Part shown: one piece after another, positions 16,014 through 25,476 of the stretch
Layout: each line of letters opens with the position of its first letter
How positions within the stretch are numbered: the first letter of the stretch is position 1
Assembly: GCF_024704385.1 (NCBI RefSeq)
Contig: NZ_JAJDFX010000002.1
Span: 3,162,001-3,226,000 of the forward strand
Direction: 5' to 3'
Length of the DNA stretch: 64,000 nucleotides
Origin: Cellulomonas sp. P24
GTDB taxonomy: Bacteria > Actinomycetota > Actinomycetes > Actinomycetales > Cellulomonadaceae
Notes under the pieces: generated by a model
What the model saw: the letters and a program-made list of their open reading frames with translations, nothing else
Database searches by the model: none
What the model was told of the DNA's origin: nothing
Position numbers and translations under genes: made by a program

Positions 16014-17633
16014 ATGTCTGCCCCCTCGTCCTTCTACCTGACGACGCCCATCTACTACGTGAACGACGCCCCTCACATCGGGCACGCGTACACGACCGTC
16101 GCGGCGGACGTCATCACCCGGTGGCACCGCCAGCGCCAGGAGCCCGTGTGGTTCCTGACCGGTACGGACGAGCACGGCCAGAAGGTCATGCGCACGGCGG
16201 ACGCGAACGGCGTGAGCCCGCAGGAGTGGGCCGACCGCCTCGTGGAGAGCGCCTGGAAGCCCGTCCTGACCACGCTCGACGCGGCGAACGACGACTTCAT
16301 CCGGACGACGCAGGAGCGCCACACGACTCGGGTACAGGCGTTCATCCAGGACCTGTACGACAAGGGCGAGATCTACGCCGGGTCCTACGAGGGCCCGTAC
16401 TGCGTCGGTTGCGAGGAGTACAAGCTGCCCGGCGAGCTGGTCGCCGGGACCGGCGAGTTCGAGGGCCAGCAGGTCTGCGCGATCCACGGCCGTCCGGTCG
16501 AGATGCTCTCGGAGCAGAACTACTTCTTCCGCATGAGCGCGTACACGCAGCGACTGCTCGACTTCTACGAGGCGAACCCGACGTTCGTGCAGCCGGCGAG
16601 CGCGCGCAACGAGGTGCTCTCCTTCGTCCGCCAGGGGCTGCAGGACCTGTCGATCTCCCGCAACACGTTCGACTGGGGCATCCCGATCCCGTGGGACACG
16701 ACGCACGTGCTGTACGTGTGGTTCGACGCGCTGCTGAACTATGCGACTGCCGTCGGGCTCGACAGCACGGATCCGGCGGACCAGGAGCTGTTCGCCCGGA
16801 CGTGGCCGGCCGACGTGCACCTGGTCGGCAAGGACATCCTGCGGTTCCACGCGGTGATCTGGCCCGCGATGCTGATGGCGGCCGGCCTCGAGCTGCCGCG
16901 GCAGGTGTTCGCGCACGGGTGGCTGCTGGTGGGCGGCGAGAAGATGAGCAAGACGAAGCTGACCGGGATCGCCCCGAACCAGATCATCGACCACTTCGGG
17001 TCGGACGCGTTCCGCTACTACTTCCTGCGCGCGATCCCGTTCGGCCAGGACGGGTCGTTCTCCTGGGAGGACCTCGCGGCGCGGTACAACGCCGAGCTCG
17101 CGAACGGTTTCGGCAACCTTGCCTCGCGGGTGGCAGCGATGGTCGGCAAGTACTTCGACGGCGTGCTTCCGGTCGGGGGTGCGCCCGGCGAGGCCGAGGA
17201 GGCCGTGTCGGCCGTGGCCGAGACAGCCGTGGTCGACTCCGAAGCGGCGATGGACCGGCTCGCGCTGCACGAGGCGATCTCGTCGGTGTGGACCCTCGTG
17301 GAGGCCACCAACGGCTACCTCACCGAGCAGGCGCCGTGGTCCGTGGCCAAGGCTGAGGTACGGGACGACGGGACGTACTCGGCAGACGGCCGTCTCGCGA
17401 CGATCCTCGTCACGGCCGCAGAGTCCCTGCGGGCGCTCGCGGTGCTGCTGCACCCGGTGATGCCGCGGGCGACCCAGTCTCTGTGGGAGCTGCTGGGTGC
17501 CGAGGCGGTGCTCGGGACGCTCGGCTCCCAGCCGGTGGCGGACGCCGCTCGGTTCGGTCAGCTTCCGGCGGGGACGGTCGTGACGAAGGGTGCCTCGCTC
17601 TTCCCGCGGCTCGAGGACCCGACCGAGGCCTGA
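16014..17633 (+). CDS. metG: Methionyl-tRNA synthetase
   Basis: 539 aa, class I synthetase charging tRNA-Met. The HIGH box is PHIGHAYTT (about residue 20), the KMSKS box is GEKMSKTKL (about 305), and the insertion domain has one CVGC knuckle with a later CAIHG. The anticodon-binding helical domain follows (about 370-510), with no C-terminal EMAP/dimerisation extension, as in many actinobacterial MetRS. The frame extends upstream through G-rich repeats to 15789, but ATG 16014 with its own -10 is clearly the start. tatD begins 3 nt after the stop, so the two are likely co-transcribed, as in mycobacteria. Confidence 0.97.
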   Translation: MSAPSSFYLTTPIYYVNDAPHIGHAYTTVAADVITRWHRQRQEPVWFLTGTDEHGQKVMRTADANGVSPQEWADRLVESAWKPVLTTLDAANDDFIRTTQERHTTRVQAFIQDLYDKGEIYAGSYEGPYCVGCEEYKLPGELVAGTGEFEGQQVCAIHGRPVEMLSEQNYFFRMSAYTQRLLDFYEANPTFVQPASARNEVLSFVRQGLQDLSISRNTFDWGIPIPWDTTHVLYVWFDALLNYATAVGLDSTDPADQELFARTWPADVHLVGKDILRFHAVIWPAMLMAAGLELPRQVFAHGWLLVGGEKMSKTKLTGIAPNQIIDHFGSDAFRYYFLRAIPFGQDGSFSWEDLAARYNAELANGFGNLASRVAAMVGKYFDGVLPVGGAPGEAEEAVSAVAETAVVDSEAAMDRLALHEAISSVWTLVEATNGYLTEQAPWSVAKAEVRDDGTYSADGRLATILVTAAESLRALAVLLHPVMPRATQSLWELLGAEAVLGTLGSQPVADAARFGQLPAGTVVTKGASLFPRLEDPTEA

Positions 17634-17636
17634 GCC

Positions 17637-18560
17637 GTGGCGCGCTCGAGATCGCGTGACCGCAGCTGGCCTCCGGTCCCCGAACCGCTGCCGTTCCCGG
17701 TGGTCGACAACCACACGCACCTCGACTCGGTGGTCGGCTTCCCGGACGGGATCGACGACCTCGAGCCGCTCAACCTGGCCGATCACCTCGCCCGCGCGCG
17801 GGAGGTCGGCGTCACGCGTGCGGTGCACGTGGGCTGCGAGCTGCCCGCGCTGGCCTGGGTCGATCAGGTGGTGCGCGAGCATGCCGAGCTGCTCGGCGCG
17901 GTCGCGATCCATCCGAACGAGGCGACGCTGCACGCCGGGATCAGCGAGGAGACGCCCGACGGCCTCACCGCGCAGTTCCGCCCTCATCACGACGTCGACC
18001 TCGACGAGGCGATCGCGGCCGTCGCAGCCGTCGCCCGAGGGAACGACCGGGTCCGCGTGATCGGCGAGACGGGCCTGGACCACTTCCGGGCGGGCACGGC
18101 AGGACGCGCGGTGCAGCGGGAGGCGTTCCGGGCGCACATCGCGCTGGCCAAGGAGCTGGACCTCGTGCTCCAGATCCATGACCGGGATGCGCACGAGGAC
18201 GTGATCGACATCCTGCGCCGCGACGGCGCCCCGGACCGCACGGTGTTCCACTGCTTCTCCGGCGACGAGGCCATGGCGCGGGTCTGCGCCGAGCAGGGGT
18301 GGTACCTGTCGTTCGCGGGTCCGGTGACCTTCTCCGCCAACGACGAGCTCCGCCGCGCGCTCCGTGCCGTCCCGATCGGTCAGGTGCTCGTCGAGACCGA
18401 TGCGCCCTACCTCACGCCTCACCCGTACCGGGGGCGGCCGAACGCGCCGTACCTCGTCCCGGTGACCGTGCGCGGCATGGCGCAGACCCTGGACGTCTCC
18501 CTCGAGAGCCTCTGCCGCAGCCTGGCGGCGACGAGCGAGGCGGTCTACGGGGCCTGGTAA
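17637..18560 (+). CDS. tatD: TatD-family metal-dependent hydrolase/DNase
   Basis: 307 aa. TIM-barrel amidohydrolase with the TatD metal ligands in order: HTHLD (about residue 25), Glu in GETGLDHFR, His in QIHDRDAHED, His in FHCFSGDE and Asp in ETDAPYLTPHPYRG. Family members are 3'-5' exonucleases or DNases used in oxidative-damage repair. A basic Arg/Ser-rich N terminus precedes the barrel. GTG 17637 follows the metG stop by 3 nt. The order metG-tatD-rpf-rsmA-ispE is the conserved actinobacterial one. Confidence 0.93.
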   Translation: MARSRSRDRSWPPVPEPLPFPVVDNHTHLDSVVGFPDGIDDLEPLNLADHLARAREVGVTRAVHVGCELPALAWVDQVVREHAELLGAVAIHPNEATLHAGISEETPDGLTAQFRPHHDVDLDEAIAAVAAVARGNDRVRVIGETGLDHFRAGTAGRAVQREAFRAHIALAKELDLVLQIHDRDAHEDVIDILRRDGAPDRTVFHCFSGDEAMARVCAEQGWYLSFAGPVTFSANDELRRALRAVPIGQVLVETDAPYLTPHPYRGRPNAPYLVPVTVRGMAQTLDVSLESLCRSLAATSEAVYGAW

Positions 18561-18650
18561 GTGGCTGCCAGGACACGCCGTGAGGTGGGCCGAACGGATG
18601 AGACGGGGGTGAGAGACCTCTCCTCGGGGACCTTCCGACTACCGACTCGG

Positions 18651-18669
18651 GTCACGGATCGGTTACGGT
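18651..18669 (+). promoter_or_regulatory. GTCAC-N6-GTTAC box before the G5/SLT gene
   Basis: GTCAC-GGATCG-GTTAC followed by GGT, with TACGGT (18664-18669) usable as a -10. Eighteen bases (TCACGGATCGGTTACGGT) recur exactly at 20147-20164 before the second muralytic gene. The 11-bp-period direct repeat is the shape expected for an OmpR-family regulator such as MtrA (inference). Confidence 0.55.
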
Positions 18670-18799
18670 CGACTGGTCTTGTGTGCCGACGGGCCGGCTT
18701 CGTGCTCGATCCGACGGCCCCGGATGCCCCAGCACGTGAGAGTCGCAGAACCTGCCCGGCGCCTGACAGCGCAGCCCGACACCGAGAGGTCCCACGATC

Positions 18800-20071
18800 G
18801 TGACGTCCGACCCGGAGCGACCGGAGAGCAGGCGGGCCCGAGCCGCCGTGACCGGTCCCGAGGGGCGGGGCGGCGTGGTCGGGGCGGTGCGCGGGCTGGT
18901 CGCAGGCCGTCGCCCCGGTCCTCGGGTGGTGCGTCTTGCGGCGCAGGGTCTCGTCCTGGCGCTCGTGGCCGGCGGTACGAGTGCGTTCGCCGTGATGCAC
19001 AAGTCCGTCACGGTCGACGTCGACGGGCACGACGTGCACGTCACCGCGTTCGGCAAGACGGTGCAGGACGTCCTCAAGGGCTCGGGCATCACCGTCGGGG
19101 CGGGCGACGCCGTGACCCCGGCGCTGTCGGCGACGGCCATCAACGGGGGCGACATCGTCGTGCGGCACGGTCGGGAGATCGAGGTCGTGATGGACGGCGA
19201 GAAGCGGTCCGTCTGGACGACGGCGCTCACGGTCGGTGAGGCGGTGCAGGACCTCGGCGTCCGGGACGGCACGGCGTTGCTGTCCGCGTCACGGTCCGAG
19301 CCGTTGGGACGTGCACCGTTGCGGGTCTCGACGGAGAAGACGATCCACCTCGTCGTGGACGGGCAGGTGATCGACGGCATCTCCAGCGAGCCGACGGTCC
19401 GTGGTGCCCTCAAGCAGATCGGCCTCGTGCTGAACGAGGGTGACCAGGTCTCGGTCCCGCTCGACGCCACGGCGGTGGACGGCCTGGTGGTGCTCGTGAC
19501 CCGCGCCGCCCAGAGCGGTGACACGGCGACCGAGGCTGTCCCGTTCACCGAGGTCGAGGTCCCCGACCCGACGTTGTCCAAGGGGACGCGCCGCGTGAAG
19601 GTCGCCGGTCGCGCCGGCCAGAAGGTCGTCACGTACGCGACCAAGGTCGTCGGCGGTGCGGTGGTCTCGCGGACCCCGATCGCGACCAAGATCACCGTCG
19701 AGCCGATCACCCAGGTGATCCGCGTCGGCACGATGGCGGTGCCGAGCCTCGCGAACGTCGTGGTGGCACCCGGCAGCGCCCAGGACATCGGCCGTCAGCT
19801 CGCGGCGGCGCGCGGGTGGGGCGACAGCGAGTTCGCGTGCCTGCTGACGCTGTGGGACCACGAGAGCGGGTGGCGGGTCAACGCGAGCAACGCGTCGAGC
19901 GGCGCGTACGGGATCCCGCAGGCACTGCCCGGGTCGAAGATGGCGAGCGTCGGTGCCGACTGGCAGACGAACCCGGCGACGCAGATCACCTGGGGTCTGA
20001 ACTACATCGCGGGGCGGTACGGGACGCCGTGCGGGGCCCTCGGGCACTGGCAGTCGTCGGGCTGGTACTGA
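18800..20071 (+). CDS. Cell-wall hydrolase: DUF348 repeats, G5, transglycosylase-like domain
   Basis: 423 aa. A basic cytoplasmic N terminus (1-45), one signal-anchor helix (about 50-68), DUF348 (ubiquitin-like) repeats starting at KSVTVDVDGHDV and continuing to about 245, a G5 domain (about 250-320) and a C-terminal lysozyme-like domain (about 335-423) with the catalytic Glu in LWDHESGWR followed by SGAYGIPQALPGSKM and GLNYIAGRYGTP. The scaffold is that of RpfB, but the catalytic domain is SLT-like, not the Rpf type. It should be a membrane-anchored or secreted peptidoglycan lytic enzyme. GTG 18800 is the only good start after the shared promoter box. Confidence 0.88.
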   Translation: MTSDPERPESRRARAAVTGPEGRGGVVGAVRGLVAGRRPGPRVVRLAAQGLVLALVAGGTSAFAVMHKSVTVDVDGHDVHVTAFGKTVQDVLKGSGITVGAGDAVTPALSATAINGGDIVVRHGREIEVVMDGEKRSVWTTALTVGEAVQDLGVRDGTALLSASRSEPLGRAPLRVSTEKTIHLVVDGQVIDGISSEPTVRGALKQIGLVLNEGDQVSVPLDATAVDGLVVLVTRAAQSGDTATEAVPFTEVEVPDPTLSKGTRRVKVAGRAGQKVVTYATKVVGGAVVSRTPIATKITVEPITQVIRVGTMAVPSLANVVVAPGSAQDIGRQLAAARGWGDSEFACLLTLWDHESGWRVNASNASSGAYGIPQALPGSKMASVGADWQTNPATQITWGLNYIAGRYGTPCGALGHWQSSGWY

Positions 20072-20107
20072 CCGGCCCAGATCCGGGACGGACCCGCTCG
20101 GGGCCGG
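20072..20107 (+). terminator. Possible nested hairpin after the G5/SLT gene
   Basis: CCGGCCC (20072-20078) pairs with GGGCCGG (20101-20107), enclosing a smaller CGGG/CCCG hairpin. It starts at the stop codon. GC-rich with no T tract; tentative. Confidence 0.3.
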
Positions 20108-20146
20108 GCTGCGCGAACGTCCGTAGGGCCGCGAGTTGGCGTCAGA

Positions 20147-20164
20147 TCACGGATCGGTTACGGT
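20147..20164 (+). promoter_or_regulatory. Second copy of the muralytic-gene promoter box
   Basis: Exact 18-bp copy of 18652-18669; the left half is ATCAC here instead of GTCAC. The 335-nt gap 20072-20406 holds this box and an otherwise featureless, hairpin-rich leader of about 240 nt before the GTG at 20407. Confidence 0.5.
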
Positions 20165-20406
20165 AGTGCGTCACCCTTCAACGACGACGACGCCACCACT
20201 GGCTGTCGGACAGGGTGCGAGCAGTCGCGACGAGCCCCCGCTCGGACGGCTGTGACGGCCGGATCGGGGATCCGGGAACAGCGTGCGGGACCCCCCTCCG
20301 GGTCCGGCTGACACGAGCGACGACACCGTAGAGATCGCTGGACGTGCTGTGCGCCCGACGGGCGCGTTCCGCCCCCGTGCCCGGGTCCCCCGACGTCTGG
20401 ATACCC

Positions 20407-21613
20407 GTGACCTTCCTCACCTCTGCCACCGGCGTGCTCTCCCGCGCCTCGTCCCTGATCCTCTCGACCCTCCGCCGTCTCCGCTCGCCGCTCGTGGCGC
20501 TGCGGGACAGGCTCCGCTCCCCCGCGACGCGTCGTCGTCGCCGGCCTTGCGGTCCTCCTCCTCGCCGGTGTCTCCGGCACCGCCGTCGCCCACGCGCACA
20601 AGACCGTCACGCTCGACGTCGACGGCACCGTCACGACGGTCACGACCTTCGCCGGGAGCGTCGACGGCGTCCTGCACGACCGCCACGTCGCGCTGGCCGC
20701 GCGTGACACCGTCGTCCCGGGCACCAGCAGCGCGCTCAACGACGGCGCCGAGATCGTCGTCCGGCACGCGCATCAGGTCGAGGTCTCGACCGACGGCGTG
20801 GTCGCCACCGTCTGGACGACGGCCCTCACGGCCGAGGAGGCTCTGCAGACGTTCGCGTCGAGAGGGAGCGACATCCGGCTCGTCGCGTCGCGCTCGTCCG
20901 CCGGCCGGGAGCCGCTCTCGCTGGGCCTGACGGTCGCCGGTCAGCTCACGGTCCAGGTCGACGGGACGTCGCAGGTGGTCGACGGCTCCAAGCGGACGAT
21001 CGGCACGGTCCTGACGGACCTCGGTGTCACGCTGGGGGACCTCGACCAGGTCGAGGTGACCCATGACGAGGCCGGCGCGGTGACCGTCACCGTCAACCGG
21101 ATCGTGGTGGCCGACGTCTCGCGCGTCGAGGCGGTGCCGTTCGCGACCGTCACGACCCAGGACGCGACGCGCTACACCGGGCAGAAGGTCGTGCGCACCG
21201 CCGGTGTCGACGGGGCCCGCACCATCGTGGAGCGGGTCACGACGACGAACGGTGTCGAGACGTCGCGCGTGCAGCTCTCCGCGGCGGTGACCTCGGCGCC
21301 CGTCGACCAGGTCGTCGCGGTCGGCACGAAGCCCCGCCCGGTGGTCGCACCGACGCCGGTCGGCGCGAGCGCGTCGTCGCTGAACTGGGCCGCGCTGGCC
21401 CGGTGCGAGTCCGGTGGCAACCCGACGATCGTGTCGCGGAACGGCCTGTACTACGGCCTCTACCAGTTCTCGCTGGGGACCTGGCAAGCCGTCGGCGGTG
21501 CCGGGCTGCCGTCCCAGGCATCTGCCGCCGAGCAGACCGCTCGCGCCCAGATGCTGTACGCGCGCTCCGGTGCCGGTCAGTGGCCGGTCTGCGGTGCGCA
21601 GCTGTTCCGCTGA
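20407..21613 (+). pseudogene. rpfB: Resuscitation-promoting factor (RpfB-like), frameshifted
   Basis: The N-terminal basic segment (from GTG 20407) and the rest are in different frames. Removing one C from the run 20519-20523 joins them into a 401-aa RpfB-like protein: basic N terminus, membrane helix (VVVAGLAVLLLAGVSG), DUF348 repeats from HKTVTLDVDGTV, a G5 domain, then a C-terminal Rpf transglycosylase domain with catalytic Glu in ARCESGGNPTI and YYGLYQFSLGTWQAVGG. Rpf enzymes cleave peptidoglycan and promote growth resumption. No start codon exists in the downstream frame before the membrane helix, so the break matters if real; a homopolymer sequencing error is more likely. Confidence 0.82.
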
Positions 21614-21648
21614 GCCGACCGGCGGGCGGCGCGAGCCCTCACCCCCGA

Positions 21649-21654
21649 TAGGCT
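21649..21654 (+). promoter_or_regulatory. rsmA -10 element, leaderless
   Basis: TAGGCT with a 7-nt gap to GTG 21662 and no ribosome-binding site, implying a leaderless rsmA-ispE transcript. Confidence 0.45.
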
Positions 21655-21661
21655 CGTCGTC

Positions 21662-22564
21662 GTGACTGACACCCCAGGCGCCCTGCTGGGCCCGGCCGAG
21701 ATCCGGGACCTGGCAGGGCGCTTGGGCATTCGTCCCACGAAGACGCTCGGTCAGAACTTCGTGATCGACGGCGGGACGGTGCGCAAGATCGTCCGCTCCG
21801 CCGGCGTGGTCGCGGGGGAGCGTGTGGTCGAGATCGGTCCGGGTCTCGGTTCTCTCACCCTCGGGCTGCTCGAGGCGGGCGCGAGCCTGGTGGCGGTCGA
21901 GATCGATCCGGTGCTGGCCGGGGCGTTGCCCGCGACGGTCGCCGCGCACCTCCCGGAGGTCGCCGGGACCGACCGCTTCACCGTCGTCACCGCCGACGCG
22001 CTCGAGGTCACCGAGCTGCCGGGTGCCGCGCCGACGGCCCTCGTCGCCAACCTGCCGTACAACGTGTCCGTCCCGGTGCTGCTGACGTTCCTCGAGCGGT
22101 TCCCGTCGCTCGAGCGCGTGCTCGTGATGGTGCAGGCCGAGGTGGCGGACCGGCTCGCTGCGCCGCCGGGGAGCCGCACGTACGGCGTGCCGTCCGCCAA
22201 GGTGGCCTGGTACGCATCGGCGCGCAGGACGTCCACGGTGGCGCGCTCGGTGTTCTGGCCGGTTCCGAACGTCGACTCCGCGCTGGTCCGGCTGGAGCGG
22301 CGGGAACCGCCTCGGACGACGGCGTCGCGTGCCGAGGTCTTCGCCGTGGTCGACGCGGCGTTCGCCCAGCGCCGCAAGATGCTCCGGTCGGCGCTCGGCA
22401 CGCTCGCCGGGTCGGTCGAGATCGCCGAGGCCGCGTTGCGTGCCGCCGGTGTCGATCCGCAGACGCGCGGCGAGCGGCTCGACATCGAGGCCTTCACCCG
22501 GGTCGCTGAGGCGCTCGCCGCCGGCGCACCGACGTCCCGCCGACCTGGCACAGTGGGCACGTGA
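21662..22564 (+). CDS. rsmA: 16S rRNA dimethyladenosine transferase
   Basis: 300 aa. KsgA/RsmA dimethylates two adjacent adenines (A1518/A1519) near the 3' end of 16S rRNA in late small-subunit assembly. Motifs: TLGQNFVID, the SAM loop [25 protein letters not shown], catalytic [13 protein letters not shown] (about residue 120), then [11 protein letters not shown] and [13 protein letters not shown]. The stop overlaps the ispE start by 4 nt (GTGA), so translation is coupled. Conserved rpf-rsmA-ispE order. Confidence 0.96.
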   Translation: MTDTPGALLGPAEIRDLAGRLGIRPTKTLGQNFVIDGGTVRKIVRSAGVVAGERVVEIGPGLGSLTLGLLEAGASLVAVEIDPVLAGALPATVAAHLPEVAGTDRFTVVTADALEVTELPGAAPTALVANLPYNVSVPVLLTFLERFPSLERVLVMVQAEVADRLAAPPGSRTYGVPSAKVAWYASARRTSTVARSVFWPVPNVDSALVRLERREPPRTTASRAEVFAVVDAAFAQRRKMLRSALGTLAGSVEIAEAALRAAGVDPQTRGERLDIEAFTRVAEALAAGAPTSRRPGTVGT

Positions 22565-23499
22565 GCCTCCCCGTGACGCGTGCCGACCGTGAGGTCCGGG
22601 TGCGCGCGCCCGGCAAGGTCAACCTGTCCTTGCGGGTCGGCCCGCGTCGCCGCGACGGCTACCACCCGGTCTCGACGGTGTACCAGGCGGTGTCCCTCTA
22701 CGAGGACGTGGTCGCGCGCCCCGGGGAGGGGTTCGAGGTCACGGTCTCCGGTCCGCACGCGGAGCGGGTGCCGACGGATGCGAGCAACCTGGCGCTGCGG
22801 GCCGCGCACCTGCTGGCCGACCGGGCCGGTGTCGTCGACGGTGTGCACATCCACCTGCACAAGGGGGTCCCGGTCGCCGGTGGCATGGCCGGCGGGTCCG
22901 CCGACGCCGCGGCCGCTTTGGTGGCCTGTGACGCGCTGTGGGACACCGGGCTGGCCCGTGAGGAGCTGGCCCGGCTTGCCGCGGTGCTCGGCGCCGACGT
23001 CCCGTTCGCACTGATGGGGCACGTCGCCGTCGGGTCCGGTCGTGGGGACCTGCTCACACCGGCACTCACCCGCGGCGAGTACCACTGGGCGTTCGCGGTC
23101 CGCGACTCGGGTTTGTCGACGGCCGACGTCTACCGGACGTTCGACGAGCTGGTGCCGGACGGCGCGAGCCTGGACGCCGACGCCGACAGCACGGTGCTGC
23201 GTGCGGTGCGTGCGGGCGACCCGGCGGCCCTCGGCGCTGCGCTGCACAACGACCTCCAGGTGGCGGCGCTCGAGCTCGCCCCGGAGCTCGCGGAGACCAT
23301 CGACGTCGCGATCGACGCCGGGGCGCTCGGGGCGATCGTCTCGGGGTCGGGGCCGACCGTCGCCGCGCTCGCGCGCAGCCGTCAGCACGCGGTGATGATC
23401 GCGGCGGCGTTCACGGCGTCGGACGTCGCCGACTCGGTCGTCACGGCCGTCGGCGCGGTGGGCGGTGCGCGCGTCGTCCCGAGCGGCCTCCTCGACTAG
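22561..23499 (+). CDS. ispE: 4-diphosphocytidyl-2-C-methyl-D-erythritol kinase
   Basis: 312 aa. GHMP kinase of the non-mevalonate isoprenoid pathway, phosphorylating CDP-ME at the 2-hydroxyl. Motifs: [12 protein letters not shown] (about residue 16), [19 protein letters not shown], the glycine-rich ATP loop [17 protein letters not shown] (about 103), [10 protein letters not shown] and the C-terminal [16 protein letters not shown] 22561 overlaps the rsmA stop by 4 nt. Supplies precursors for the polyprenyl-phosphate carriers used by the downstream glycan genes (pathway knowledge). Confidence 0.96.
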   Translation: MSLPVTRADREVRVRAPGKVNLSLRVGPRRRDGYHPVSTVYQAVSLYEDVVARPGEGFEVTVSGPHAERVPTDASNLALRAAHLLADRAGVVDGVHIHLHKGVPVAGGMAGGSADAAAALVACDALWDTGLAREELARLAAVLGADVPFALMGHVAVGSGRGDLLTPALTRGEYHWAFAVRDSGLSTADVYRTFDELVPDGASLDADADSTVLRAVRAGDPAALGAALHNDLQVAALELAPELAETIDVAIDAGALGAIVSGSGPTVAALARSRQHAVMIAAAFTASDVADSVVTAVGAVGGARVVPSGLLD

Positions 23500-23526
23500 C
23501 TCGCCCCCCGAGGCGGCGCACGTCCC

Positions 23527-23628
23527 GACCACCAGCACCGACCGACTACCAGCACCGACCGACCACCAGCACCGACCGACCACCAGCACCGACCGACCAC
23601 CAGCACCGACCGACCACCAGTACCCACC
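23527..23628 (+). repeat. 17-bp minisatellite, six copies, between ispE and the ABC-F gene
   Basis: Unit GACCACCAGCACCGACC, six tandem copies; the second has one change and the last is diverged. It fills most of the 156-nt gap after ispE. No spacers, so not CRISPR; copy number is probably variable. Confidence 0.95.
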
Positions 23629-23655
23629 CGACCAGCATCAGACGGACAGGACGGC

Positions 23656-25476
23656 ATGGCACACCTGCTCGGAGCGGACGCGATCTCGCTCACCCTCGGT
23701 ACCAGGACACTGCTCGACCGGGTGAGCCTGGGGATCGACGACGGTGCGCGGATCGGCGTCGTCGGACCGAACGGCGCGGGGAAGTCGACGCTCCTGCGGC
23801 TGCTCACCGGGCGCGGTGAGCCGGACGAGGGGCGTGTGACGATGGCCGGCGGCCTGGACGTCGTGCTCCTCGACCAGCGTGACGAGCTCCCGGCCGGGAC
23901 AACGGTCCGCGAGCTCATCCACGGGACGGCCGACGAGCACACGTGGGCGACGGACCCCCGCATCCGGGACGTGCACGCGGGGCTGCTCGCCGACGTCGAC
24001 CTCGCCGCCGACGTCGCGACGCTCTCCGGCGGACAGCGGCGGCGGACGGCCCTCGCGGCGCTCCTCGTCGGCGACCACGACGTGATCGCGCTGGACGAGC
24101 CGACCAACCATCTGGACGTCGAGGGTGTCGCGTGGCTCGCCGAGCACCTCAAGCGCAGGTTCGCCGGCTCGGGCGGGCAGGGGCGCGGGGCGCTCGTCGT
24201 CGTGACCCACGACCGCTGGTTCCTCGACGAGGTCTGCACGCGCATGTGGGAGGTCACCGGATCGGCCGGTGGTGGCGCGGTCGCGCAGTACGAGGGCGGG
24301 TACGCCGCGTACGTGCTCGCGCGCGCCGAGCGGGAGCGCAGCGCGGCCACGTCGGCGCAGAAGCGTGACAACCTGCTCCGCAAGGAGCTCGCCTGGCTCC
24401 GCCGCGGGGCACCGGCACGCACGTCCAAGCCGAAGTTCCGGCTCGACGCCGCGGCCGAGCTGATCGCGGACGAGCCTGCACCGCGGGACTCGCTCGAGCT
24501 CACCCGGATGGCGACGTCACGTCTCGGCAAGGACGTGCTGGACCTGGAGGACGTGACCCTCGCTTACCCGGGCAGCGACCCCCTGTTCCGGGACGTGACC
24601 TGGCGGCTCGGCCCCGGGGACCGCTACGGGGTCGTCGGCGTGAACGGGGCGGGCAAGACGACCCTGCTGCGGCTGCTGGCGGGTGAGATCGCCCCCGGCA
24701 GCGGCCGGGTCAAGCGCGGGAAGACCGTGAACGTCGCCCAGCTCACGCAGGACGTCGAGGAGCTCGGCGAGCTCGAGGACCTGGTGGTCGTCGAGGCCGT
24801 CGAACGTGAGCGGCGGTCGATCGTGGTCGGTGGCAAGGAGCTGACGGCCGCACAGCTCGTGGAGCGCCTCGGGTTCCCGCGCGAGCGGGCGCGCACCCGG
24901 GTCGGGGACCTCTCCGGCGGTGAGCGGCGGCGTCTGCAGCTCTTGCGGCTGCTCGTCGGCGAGCCGAACGTGCTGCTGCTCGACGAGCCGACGAACGACC
25001 TCGACACGGACACGCTCGCGGCGCTCGAGGACCTGCTCGACGGCTGGCCCGGGACGCTCGTCGTCGTGTCGCACGACCGGTACCTCCTCGAGCGGGTGTG
25101 CGACCGCCAGGTGGCGTTGCTCGGCGACGGCACGATCCGGGACCTTCCCGGCGGGGTCGAGGAGTACCTGCGCCTGCGACGCGCGGCACAGGCCGCGTCG
25201 GGGCCGCTCGCGCCCACCGGGCGCGTCGACGGGGCGCGGAACGACGACGCCGGTCCGAGCCAGGCCGAGGTGCGTGCGGCACGCAAGGAGCTCGCACGCC
25301 TCGAACGTCGGCTCGCGAAGATCGGCGAGCTCGAGCTGCGCCTGCACGAGCGGATGGCGGCCCAGGCCACGGACCACGAGGCCGTGCTCGCCCTGGACGC
25401 CGAGCTGCGGGCGCTCGCAGCCGAACGGGCCGAGCTCGAGGACGAGTGGATGGTCGTGGCCGAGGCGGCGGAGTGA
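23656..25476 (+). CDS. ABC-F family ATPase (Uup/EttA-like)
   Basis: 606 aa, no membrane segment: two fused ABC ATPase domains as in translational ABC-F proteins. Domain 1 has Walker A GPNGAGKST (about residue 38), signature LSGGQRRR and Walker B ALDEPTNHLD; domain 2 has GVNGAGKTT (about 330), LSGGERRR and LLDEPTNDLD. The linker (about 230-290) carries the arginine/lysine-rich helical region, and a C-terminal coiled coil (about 540-600) resembles Uup. It probably binds ribosomes rather than transports; whether it confers antibiotic protection cannot be told. Its stop overlaps the next gene by 4 nt. The ispE-abcF order is shared with Streptomyces. Confidence 0.92.
   Translation: MAHLLGADAISLTLGTRTLLDRVSLGIDDGARIGVVGPNGAGKSTLLRLLTGRGEPDEGRVTMAGGLDVVLLDQRDELPAGTTVRELIHGTADEHTWATDPRIRDVHAGLLADVDLAADVATLSGGQRRRTALAALLVGDHDVIALDEPTNHLDVEGVAWLAEHLKRRFAGSGGQGRGALVVVTHDRWFLDEVCTRMWEVTGSAGGGAVAQYEGGYAAYVLARAERERSAATSAQKRDNLLRKELAWLRRGAPARTSKPKFRLDAAAELIADEPAPRDSLELTRMATSRLGKDVLDLEDVTLAYPGSDPLFRDVTWRLGPGDRYGVVGVNGAGKTTLLRLLAGEIAPGSGRVKRGKTVNVAQLTQDVEELGELEDLVVVEAVERERRSIVVGGKELTAAQLVERLGFPRERARTRVGDLSGGERRRLQLLRLLVGEPNVLLLDEPTNDLDTDTLAALEDLLDGWPGTLVVVSHDRYLLERVCDRQVALLGDGTIRDLPGGVEEYLRLRRAAQAASGPLAPTGRVDGARNDDAGPSQAEVRAARKELARLERRLAKIGELELRLHERMAAQATDHEAVLALDAELRALAAERAELEDEWMVVAEAAE

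Noticed and set aside
15837-18422. Long open frame (861 codons) on the minus strand opposite metG and tatD
   Set aside because: It mirrors two clear genes, has Arg/Val/Asp-rich shadow composition and no recognisable domain.
18561-20406. c-di-AMP (ydaO-type) riboswitch before the two muralytic genes
   Set aside because: Such riboswitches often precede rpf genes and the leaders are long and GC-rich, but I could not find the conserved core segments in either leader. A covariance-model search would decide.
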